Positions 41,751 through 51,128 of a DNA stretch of 64,000 nt are shown here, piece by piece (within the stretch, counting starts at the first letter, position 1; each line of letters begins with the position of its first letter). Position numbers and translations under genes: made by a program. The DNA lies in contig NC_007503.1 in NCBI RefSeq assembly GCF_000012865.1, positions 1,900,001 through 1,964,000 on the forward strand. Direction: 5' to 3'. The notes beneath the pieces are model-generated. The model was not told the origin of the DNA, did no database searches, and saw only the letters and a list, made by a program, of their open reading frames with translations. The stretch is from Carboxydothermus hydrogenoformans Z-2901. Its GTDB lineage: Bacteria > Bacillota > Z-2901 > Carboxydothermales > Carboxydothermaceae.

Positions 41751-42308
41751 CTACCATTGCCATATTCCAATTTTATTTTTTCTTGCAACATCTTGCATTT
41801 CTAAAAAAAGCTTTGTATAGGGGCTTAAGTTTTGATTCTTTCCATAACTTAAATATTGAGCATACCCATTAAGCAGTAATTTTACATTTAACATATGTTC
41901 CTTAGCTTCGCGCGGTTTGCCAGAAGTCGGTTGAATATCCCATATATATACCAGAGGGTAGCCCTTTTGGTTTTTTAAAATGTGTCCATCGCTAGTATAT
42001 TCAAATTCTACCCAGACAGGCTTTTTTAGCCAATTCTCCCGTAAATATTTTTTAATATCTTGCTGATTTTTGGTAGTTTGAGTGGATAGTTTTATTCCAA
42101 ATAATACCACCTTAAACTTCATACCGGAAATCTTAATTGTAATTACTTCACCTTGTACATCAGTAATAATTGCCGGTCTTGTTCTTTTCAGCATTTTTTC
42201 TTCAATTTTTGCTACATCCTTTGCCACCCATAAAATCCCTAACAAACTTAATATTACAAAAATTGCAACTAACCCATCGTGATGTTTAGTTTTGCTTGCT
42301 ACGGACAA
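41751..42308 (-). CDS. Membrane-anchored SNase-like (thermonuclease-fold) protein
   Basis: 185 aa. A membrane segment (LVAIFVILSLLGILWVAKDV, about 13-32) is followed by a staphylococcal-nuclease-like domain: FKVVLFGIKLSTQT, where active enzymes have a 'GID-PE' loop, WVEFEYTSDGHI, and MLNVKLLLNGYAQYLSYG, then EMQDVARKNKIGIWQW. The usual catalytic Glu after the first loop and the Arg pair are not evident, so it may bind rather than cut nucleic acid. It stands directly upstream of the membrane AAA+ gene, likely as one operon. Confidence 0.65.
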   Translation of the reverse strand: MSVASKTKHHDGLVAIFVILSLLGILWVAKDVAKIEEKMLKRTRPAIITDVQGEVITIKISGMKFKVVLFGIKLSTQTTKNQQDIKKYLRENWLKKPVWVEFEYTSDGHILKNQKGYPLVYIWDIQPTSGKPREAKEHMLNVKLLLNGYAQYLSYGKNQNLSPYTKLFLEMQDVARKNKIGIWQW

Positions 42309-42458
42309 TACCCAATACCCCCTCTTTTTTTAAACTACTAAAGATTATTGCTATTTCAAATAGCAATTATTTTGAAACATTTTTTATTCATTTTTTCTCC
42401 ATTTATAAAAAATTTCCTGCTTTTTCACCACTATAATACAATAATCGACACAAAAAAA

Positions 42459-42478
42459 CCCCAGCCTTTTAACTGGAG
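42459..42478 (-). terminator. Terminator after the ISL3 transposase remnant
   Basis: CCCCAG / CTGGAG stem with a T run on the minus strand (complement of 42452-42458). It would shield the SNase-like gene from read-through. Confidence 0.6.
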
Positions 42479-42571
42479 TCCTAATCTTTTAAAACCACTT
42501 CTTGCTAAAATCATAAAAACTGCTTCTTCCATTATTTTCAATTCCTCGCTATTTAGTGTGGGTAAGCAAAA

Positions 42572-43497
42572 TTAAAAATCAAGATTTAGTTTGCCACCGA
42601 CCAAATAAATTATAGTTGCAAAATTATTTAATGATCTATATCCCCGGGCTTTCCTTTTAACTGCTTGAATTACACTATTTAGGCCTTCGAGAATTCCATT
42701 ATTTAAATTTGAGGAAAACCAATTTGAAACGCCATTCCAGTGATTTTTTATAATTTTTGCAGCTTCAATAATTGGTTCATGACGGCTATGGGTAGCCCAA
42801 AAGTACCACTTTTTCCAAAACTGTTCTGCTTCGACCCGTGATAACTGCCAAAGTTCTTGAAAACTTAACTTTATGTTATAGGCTTTTGCGGTTTTTATAT
42901 TCCGATTTTTTAAGGATAACAGCTTTTCTTTTTGATTTTTTGTTAAATTTCTAATGCTTTTCAACCAAAGATATTTAGTACCTTTTAGTTCTGGACGTTC
43001 CTTTTGTTCTGCCCGGCGAACTTTGTCTACTGCTTCATTGATGATCTTCATTACATGAAATTTATCAAAGGTTAAATTAGCTTTTGGGAAAAATAAACGA
43101 GCTCCTTTAATAAAAGCAGGGGACATATCAATGCAGATTTCTTTTATTTTTTCTGGATTACCATTATGCAATAGTAACTCATTTCTGAATTTCTCTATAG
43201 TCTCAAAGTCTTTTCCAGGGGTTACAAAAAGTATTTTAGAACGTTCTAAATCAGCAAATATAGTTACATAATCATGTCCCCGCTTAAATGATGTCTCATC
43301 TACCCCTATTTTTGTAATATTTGAATAATCTTCTTTTTGCCGTGCTTTTGCAACATAATAAGAAAGAATTCGCCATAACCTGGTATCGTGTTCATTAACC
43401 ATTCGGGCAATAGCTTTTACTGGCATTTCTTTAGCTAAGGTCATAATATAAACTTCAAAAAGTAAGGTAAAACCAGAACCGGGCCAATACCTTTATT
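42572..43497 (-). mobile_element. ISL3-family transposase, N-terminally truncated
   Basis: The catalytic domain is intact: KIGVDETSFKRGHDYVTIFA (first Asp), KEICIDMSPAFIKGARLFFP (second Asp), FDKFHVMKIINEAVDKVRRA and NNGILEGLNSVIQAVKRKAR (Glu). In-frame sequence continues upstream of the ATG at 43444 as PGSGFTLLFEVYIMTLAKEM, which matches ISL3 enzymes, but a TAA stops it near 43491. The zinc-finger and helix-turn-helix N-terminus of about 100 residues is missing. It is not expected to be active. Confidence 0.85.
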
Positions 43498-44005
43498 GAA
43501 AAATATCGATATCTCTCGTTCTCATCACTTCTAATGTGATAATACCACATCAGAAGCTTTTACCCATACTATTTAGCGAAAAGCCTTTTTAAATTATTAA
43601 AAATACCTATTGTTTTAAACTTAAAAACAATTGGCTTGTTAATTTCTATGGCTCAAGCTATACAGCACCTACCGTTCCAACCGCATATATCGGTAACTGC
43701 ACCAATGTCTCCACCCACATTTATTTTACGAGTATATAATACATAAATTTTCCTGCTATTTCTCCTATTTTTATTCCGCTTAATACTACAAGAGCAACTA
43801 TTATAACTAACAAAGAAACCTTAATTACAGGATAATTATTCAATTTTTTTATCAAAAAATTGACACCATCCACTCATTTCACCCCCATAAATTCAATATA
43901 TATAGTCTTTTGTAATGGGTTCTTCCCAAAGGCCTCTCGCACCCGCTCTTTCCAGCTTTTTGCCTTACTTTGTTTCGGCTTCTTTATTTAATCCGGCTGC
44001 TGCTT
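43498..44005. other. Region left of array 2
   Basis: Apart from the possible 50-aa ORF I see no gene. Unlike the left side of array 1, it carries no copy of the TTTGCAA transposon-end segment. The first repeat of array 2 here is not degenerate. Confidence 0.5.
43721..43873 (-). CDS. Possible 50-aa single-pass membrane protein
   Basis: From GTG 43873, with GGGGGTG 7 bases upstream, the frame reads DGVNFLIKKLNNYP, then VIKVSLLVIIVALVVLSGIK (membrane segment), and ends GKFMYYILVK. The next ATG overlaps its stop region and opens a 20-codon frame (MWVETLVQLPIYAVGTVGAV) that also looks hydrophobic and cut short. The pair resembles small holin-like or phage-type membrane genes, but this is weak. 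Confidence 0.4.
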   Translation of the reverse strand: MDGVNFLIKKLNNYPVIKVSLLVIIVALVVLSGIKIGEIAGKFMYYILVK

Positions 44006-47000
44006 GTTTCAATCCCAGATTGGTTCGATTAAAACAAGCTTTTATAGCCATACTAAACACCGCCTACAGAAGTTTCAATCCCAGATTGGTTCGATTAAAA
44101 CGCAGCCGCATCAAAAGACTTGCTCGCGGGAATGTAGAAGTTTCAATCCCAGATTGGTTCGATTAAAACAGTCCTCGGTATACTTCAAAGATAAGCTTTT
44201 TGCCATTGTTTCAATCCCAGATTGGTTCGATTAAAACAGCCGAGGACTTTGCAGAGTACTTCAGTTCTTTCATTAGTTTCAATCCCAGATTGGTTCGATT
44301 AAAACCTCCCCGGAGAAAATTTCGCCGCTATTCCCATGGCCGTTTCAATCCCAGATTGGTTCGATTAAAACAAAAGCCATCCTTCGGGTTCTTCTGTATT
44401 TCACGTTTCAATCCCAGATTGGTTCGATTAAAACAATTTAAAAGCTATGCTTAACTTTTTTGACGATTTTGGTTTCAATCCCAGATTGGTTCGATTAAAA
44501 CTAAGCTGTAAGTACCCAAACAAAAAACATCATTATGTTTCAATCCCAGATTGGTTCGATTAAAACAATTTAAAAGCTATGCTTAACTTTTTTGACGATT
44601 TTGGTTTCAATCCCAGATTGGTTCGATTAAAACTAAGCTGTAAGTACCCAAACAAAAAACATCATTATGTTTCAATCCCAGATTGGTTCGATTAAAACCC
44701 ACAGCTAAAAATGGTTTATGTAAGCAAATATAATCGTTTCAATCCCAGATTGGTTCGATTAAAACCCAGTTCCGTCGGTGGAGGCCATTTCTGGCCAATT
44801 GCGAGTTTCAATCCCAGATTGGTTCGATTAAAACGGGGGTATATATATAATGACTTTAAAAGAATTAATTGTTTCAATCCCAGATTGGTTCGATTAAAAC
44901 TTGCTAAGATAGTCTTTTCCCGGTTAATCAATCCTGGTTTCAATCCCACAGATTGGTTCGATTAAAACTTTTCTCCGCTTGTACCACTCTTGCACCACGT
45001 GAAAAGTTTCAATCCCAGATTGGTTCGATTAAAACCAGTGTGAAGGAAGCAGCCAAGATGCTTTCACTGGGAGTTTCAATCCCAGATTGGTTCGATTAAA
45101 ACTGGGGTGTTCTACTTCCTGCGTTGTTGGAGTAGGCCAGTTTCAATCCCAGATTGGTTCGATTAAAACATAATGCCCACCTCGATCGTACCGCTGGAGG
45201 AGATACTGTTTCAATCCCAGATTGGTTCGATTAAAACCCACCGCCAGTCCGGAGCTCCATCTGCTTCGTCTAGTTTCAATCCCAGATTGGTTCGATTAAA
45301 ACAAGGGAGCAAAAGGGACGCAAAAAGAGAAGTTTTAGGGGTTTCAATCCCAGATTGGTTCGATTAAAACCCAGTTCCGTCGGTGGAGGCCATTTCTGGC
45401 CAATTGCGAGTTTCAATCCCAGATTGGTTCGATTAAAACCGGGTTAAGTATGGTAGAGCCACGTTGGGGCATCGCTGTTTCAATCCCAGATTGGTTCGAT
45501 TAAAACCGGAGAATATCACCGTGAAGGGGATAAACCTGCATAGTTTCAATCCCAGATTGGTTCGATTAAAACTCCGGTCCTTTGATATGCTTCATTAATT
45601 CTTTTACAGTTTCAATCCCAGATTGGTTCGATTAAAACTGATGTGTAACTTGCCCATTCAAAGGTATTCTCTGGGTTTCAATCCCAGATTGGTTCGATTA
45701 AAACAAGAAAATGAACTGTGGTTGGAAAGCGATGATGCTGTTTCAATCCCAGATTGGTTCGATTAAAACTCCGGTCCTTTGATATGCTTCATTAATTCTT
45801 TTACAGTTTCAATCCCAGATTGGTTCGATTAAAACTGATGTGTAACTTGCCCATTCAAAGGTATTCTCTGGGTTTCAATCCCAGATTGGTTCGATTAAAA
45901 CAAGAAAATGAACTGTGGTTGGAAAGCGATGATGCTGTTTCAATCCCAGATTGGTTCGATTAAAACCTTTACCACTTCCAGGCATTTTCGGCCTGTCCTG
46001 CTAAGTTTCAATCCCAGATTGGTTCGATTAAAACCTGCCGCTACCTCGGCAAAAAAAGCCGAGGAGGACTTGTTTCAATCCCAGATTGGTTCGATTAAAA
46101 CTCTCAATTAGAAACTGGTACAAGAGGTTTCCCATCTAAAGTTTCAATCCCAGATTGGTTCGATTAAAACATCGTTCTTGCCAGAAGTACACTTTGACCG
46201 ATGCATAGTTTCAATCCCAGATTGGTTCGATTAAAACCTTGTCAAGGCTCGGCCGTAAGGCCGACAGTAGCCGTGTTTCAATCCCAGATTGGTTCGATTA
46301 AAACTCTTGCCATCATGTAGCTTCAGACCGTCAACCCATTCCCGTTTCAATCCCAGATTGGTTCGATTAAAACTTGGAGGCAGAAAAGAGATTAGAAGAA
46401 GCTTCTGAAAGTTTCAATCCCAGATTGGTTCGATTAAAACAGGCATTTCGACAAAAGTTTTGTCAAGGTTTTTAAGAGTTTCAATCCCAGATTGGTTCGA
46501 TTAAAACCCGCCTAATTCCCCATCACCAACTGCTATTCTCGGTTTCAATCCCAGATTGGTTCGATTAAAACCCGGTTGGAGCTTTCCTGCTGGAAGAATT
46601 TCCTGTGTTTCAATCCCAGATTGGTTCGATTAAAACGAGGCACTTGAGAAGTGGTTAAAGCGATATGAGACGCGTTTCAATCCCAGATTGGTTCGATTAA
46701 AACCTTATAATAAAATTAAACGGCTTCGTAAATATTGAAGTTTCAATCCCAGATTGGTTCGATTAAAACTGGCCAGTGGGCATTTAGAAAAGCGCAGTGG
46801 AAACGAGTTTCAATCCCAGATTGGTTCGATTAAAACTAGAATCCGCTCTCGATGTTTTTCTCTTCGTCTACCGTTTCAATCCCAGATTGGTTCGATTAAA
46901 ACTGGATATAAAGGTAATCTCAGAAAGATTGGGCCACTGTTTCAATCCCAGATTGGTTCGATTAAAACGTGTAATAAGTGATAGTGCTACTGTTGCAGAA

Positions 47001-49572
47001 GGAGTGTTTCAATCCCAGATTGGTTCGATTAAAACAAAAAGACATGTTTTATGTTCCCGGTAGGCTCCTTCAGTTTCAATCCCAGATTGGTTCGATTAAA
47101 ACTTCCTCCCAAGAGGTACTTTCAAAGCTTGTCCAGGAGTTTCAATCCCAGATTGGTTCGATTAAAACATGGAGTTGTTTCAGCTTGCGGAACGGGAGGG
47201 GAGTTTCAATCCCAGATTGGTTCGATTAAAACGGCTTGCGGTATTGGCTTCGCAGCAGAGCCCGAGCAAGTTTCAATCCCAGATTGGTTCGATTAAAACC
47301 CTCAACATCTTCAAATGCAACCGCATAACCTTTAATGTTTCAATCCCAGATTGGTTCGATTAAAACAACCGAAAAAGCAACAACTTCTTTCTTCTTGACC
47401 ATAGTTTCAATCCCAGATTGGTTCGATTAAAACTTTCGGCTGTTGCAGTATTTTTAACAATAGCTGGGTTGTTTCAATCCCAGATTGGTTCGATTAAAAC
47501 CGGGGTGTTCTTTTATTGCGGCGATATAGTGTTCGCCGGTTTCAATCCCAGATTGGTTCGATTAAAACTAGAGATAGATGTGAGGGTGAAAATTGCGAGA
47601 ATTTGTTTCAATCCCAGATTGGTTCGATTAAAACTGGTGGTGCGCTTTTATCACCACGTCGCCCTCTTCGAGTTTCAATCCCAGATTGGTTCGATTAAAA
47701 CTATCCTGCCATTTTCATCTTTTGACGCGCAAGCTCCAGTTTCAATCCCAGATTGGTTCGATTAAAACCGGGACAAAATAGCCTGTCTTTACTGACAAGC
47801 TATTTAGTTTCAATCCCAGATTGGTTCGATTAAAACTTTTGTTGCTGCTTTTGCTGGAAATCCTGCTGAATGTGTTTCAATCCCAGATTGGTTCGATTAA
47901 AACAAAGAATTGCTTTACTATTCTGCACTCCTCCGGCGTGTTTCAATCCCAGATTGGTTCGATTAAAACAATTGTCGAAGACCCAGAAGCCAGAGAGCTT
48001 GCCCGAGTTTCAATCCCAGATTGGTTCGATTAAAACAAAAGACAGATATCAGCGAGATTTTGCGAGGTGGGGTTTCAATCCCAGATTGGTTCGATTAAAA
48101 CAGGTGTAAAGGTAATAGGTAAAAAGAAAGATGCTATTGTTTCAATCCCAGATTGGTTCGATTAAAACCTTGAGAACAAAAAGCGTCGTTCGAAAAAGAA
48201 CGACACGGTTTCAATCCCAGATTGGTTCGATTAAAACCTGGTTCTCCGTATGCGTTGTAGCCGGTAGTGGTTTGTTTCAATCCCAGATTGGTTCGATTAA
48301 AACGTGAAAAATATTATTCCATTCCAAGGCATATTTTCGATGTTTCAATCCCAGATTGGTTCGATTAAAACCCGGTCAGTATTACATCAGCCGACACATT
48401 CCACCGGTTTCAATCCCAGATTGGTTCGATTAAAACTAACCTTATGGCCTTACAGGTAGGCGTAGATAGTTATGGTTTCAATCCCAGATTGGTTCGATTA
48501 AAACTAAATTGCTATATTTATTATATGACGATGTTAAAGAGTTTCAATCCCAGATTGGTTCGATTAAAACTGAAAGCTTTTGCGAGAGATATATGGGATA
48601 CAATGGGTTTCAATCCCAGATTGGTTCGATTAAAACAGCATAAATAAAACAATAACCCGCTAAGTAAGCGGGTGTTTCAATCCCAGATTGGTTCGATTAA
48701 AACAGGCAAAATTTCCATACTTCCCACCTGCTTTCTCTTTGGTTTCAATCCCAGATTGGTTCGATTAAAACCCAACCGTCTTATTATTTATCCCTGCCTT
48801 AAAGTTTTAGTTTCAATCCCAGATTGGTTCGATTAAAACTCGCCATGTTAGAGCCAGCCACGATGTTGAATGCGGGTTTCAATCCCAGATTGGTTCGATT
48901 AAAACTACCCCTACTGATATACCTTCTGGATTGTCCGATGCGTTTCAATCCCAGATTGGTTCGATTAAAACAATAACCGAGAAAAAAGCATTGGATATGA
49001 GCGAGTCATGTTTCAATCCCAGATTGGTTCGATTAAAACTTACCGAAGAAGAATATTTGGAAATTGTTGCTATAGTTTCAATCCCAGATTGGTTCGATTA
49101 AAACTTTGAAGTAGTTAATGAAGTAAATCGTTTAGGTATTTGTTTCAATCCCAGATTGGTTCGATTAAAACATATAATCAAATTTTTAGAAATTGAATTT
49201 CCATCTTGTTTCAATCCCAGATTGGTTCGATTAAAACAGGACTGTCAAAAAAATGTAGATATATGTTCTATATGGTTTCAATCCCAGATTGGTTCGATTA
49301 AAACGAGGGCTCAATAATAAGGGAAGTGAGCCCTGAAATCGCTGTTTCAATCCCAGATTGGTTCGATTAAAACTTTTTGGAAGGAGGCGCAGAAATGGAA
49401 CAGGAAATTAGTTTCAATCCCAGATTGGTTCGATTAAAACAGCGGCGTGTCTCAATCGTATCGTCACCGTATGGCAGTTTCAATCCCAGATTGGTTCGAT
49501 TAAAACGCTTTCCCAGACTGCGCTTTCAGCAATATTTGCCATGTTTCAATCCCAGATTGGTTCGATTAAAAC
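44006..49572 (-). CRISPR. CRISPR array 2, about 84 repeats
   Basis: 30-bp repeats starting GTTTCAATCCCAGATTGG and ending TTCGATTAAAAC, with about 83 spacers of 35-39 bp. They differ from array 1 repeats by one base (AGATTGG for AGAATGG). The minus-strand end is again ATTGAAAC and the leader is on the right. One repeat (44940-44971) is 32 bp through a CA insertion. Duplicated material: a two-spacer block (44435-44536 and 44567-44668), a three-spacer block (from 45572 and from 45770), and a 39-bp spacer present at 44766 and again nine units later at 45371. All repeats keep the normal register. Confidence 0.97.
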
Positions 49573-49905
49573 CCATAATTAATTATAAAAGAAAAAGATT
49601 TTTAAAGAAAGAAGAAGTTTACATTTTTCATGTGAATATTGGTGCATAGTGGTAAATTTCAACTGAACGCTTATTTTTCAAAGTTTAAAGTTTATTTTCA
49701 CCCTTTCGTCGACCTCCCGGGATTTTTGGGGTAACCGCAGGTCGACGAAAAACATGGTATAATATTTACTTTGATTGCATATATATTCATTTTTTATCGG
49801 TAAACTCCGGTTGAATTAAGTTGCTTATTTATGGTTTATGTAATCTTTTCGTCGACTTCCTAAAGAAATGTTCAGTATTTCACATAAATGGCATGATTAA
49901 AACTT
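49573..49905 (-). promoter_or_regulatory. CRISPR leader of array 2
   Basis: Homologous to the array 1 leader over its whole length. It starts CCATAATTAATTATAAAAG directly after the last repeat, without the AAC insertion. The box set is TTTCGTCGACCT at 49704-49715, AGGTCGACGAAA at 49739-49750, and a third, one-mismatch box (TTTCGTCGACTT) at 49848-49859. Similarity ends near 49905, at the point that corresponds to the cas2 stop codon in the array 1 copy. Confidence 0.85.
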
Positions 49906-49952
49906 CTTACTCTTACCTCTTTTTCCAAAAAAATAATTTTAATTGATTAATC

Positions 49953-51023
49953 TTAATTCAACGAAATCACCAGTGCATTTGACAAAAGCCTCCCGGGTTT
50001 GGTTAGGTACTTGCCGTTTACATAAAGGCCGCTGGAAGCTCCCCCATCAAGATTCATGGCATAATAAGCTCCAAGTTTTTGCATTATTATGGCCCATTCT
50101 TTTATAGTTGCCCTGTTAACTGTTACCAGTAAAAGTTTCTTATTTTTGGTTACACCTATACCGCTTCTGGCAAAGGAACCATCTTTGATTTTATAATGGG
50201 TAAAATTTTCTTTAAGGGGATCGGCAATTATTTTTCCTTCTTTCACTAAATAAGGTCCTGCTTCCAATACGGCATATGCTTTGCTCCAAAGGACGTTTTC
50301 TTGGTTTTCCGGCTCTATCTTAAGAGTTACGTTACTGTTTAATAAATTATCCGGTGGACATAAACTGCCGGTATTTAAGACAAATCCTTGTGGGGGAATG
50401 GAAGTTTTACCGTAAACAATTCTAATAACCTTTTGCTTTTCAACGACAATATTATAACCATCAGAATACAAAACTTCTTTTCCTACTTCAGGGGTAAACA
50501 ATGTATATCCCCGCCAGCCAGGTATACGTACCGGATTTAAAGTATGCACCGGGTAAATATACGGTAGCTCCGTCCCTTCTTCACTATAAGTTGAAAAAAT
50601 CACACTTATATCCCATTTTACGTATCCAAATATTACTTCATTACCTGGCAAAATACCTACCGAACAGCGTTCTCCATTACCTTTTCTAATTAATCGACCG
50701 TCAATCATTAAATTTCCGTAGGGTTCTTTATAAGCATCATAGGCTGAAAAGAAGGCCCCATTTATACCAATTAATCCTTTTTTCCTTTTAACCATCGATT
50801 CCAGGCTTTCAACCTGACCAATTTGGTTTTTGGCCAATACCGTTTGCATCTTTAATTTTTTCGTATTTAAATCGACAATCACACCTTTAACGGTAAAATT
50901 TTTATTATTAATTTTAAGTTTCTTTTCAAACACCTGATAACTATTTGCTCCTAAAGCTAACTGGGAAAATAAAATAATGTATACCAGTAAAATTGCCCCT
51001 AAAGCGATTTTTCTTGGTACCAT
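49953..51023 (-). CDS. Secreted NAGPA-domain (phosphodiester glycosidase-like) protein
   Basis: 356 aa with a signal peptide (KIALGAILLVYIILFSQLAL, cut after about residue 26). The NAGPA/PF09992 fold is recognised from GLIGINGAFFSAYDAYKEPY, then SVGILPGNEVIFG, and the C-terminal block YYAMNLDGGASSGLYVNGKY with GRLLSNALVISL. The family removes sugars from phosphodiesters at the cell surface, often in cell-wall or exopolysaccharide metabolism. It is a single gene with no visible partner. Confidence 0.85.
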   Translation of the reverse strand: MVPRKIALGAILLVYIILFSQLALGANSYQVFEKKLKINNKNFTVKGVIVDLNTKKLKMQTVLAKNQIGQVESLESMVKRKKGLIGINGAFFSAYDAYKEPYGNLMIDGRLIRKGNGERCSVGILPGNEVIFGYVKWDISVIFSTYSEEGTELPYIYPVHTLNPVRIPGWRGYTLFTPEVGKEVLYSDGYNIVVEKQKVIRIVYGKTSIPPQGFVLNTGSLCPPDNLLNSNVTLKIEPENQENVLWSKAYAVLEAGPYLVKEGKIIADPLKENFTHYKIKDGSFARSGIGVTKNKKLLLVTVNRATIKEWAIIMQKLGAYYAMNLDGGASSGLYVNGKYLTKPGRLLSNALVISLN

Positions 51024-51128
51024 TTTAGACCTCCAGTTATGTTCTTAATTTGTCAATTAAAACCCTGCACTCCTTGAAAATCAAGCATTTTTCTTTATCA
51101 CTGTGGGCAAATTGTACCTACACATTGT

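Noticed and set aside
43915-49649. Open frames inside array 2 (FNPRLVRLK, FQSQIGSIKT)
   Set aside because: Same reason: repeat and spacer DNA, no ribosome sites or protein-like sequence in the spacers.
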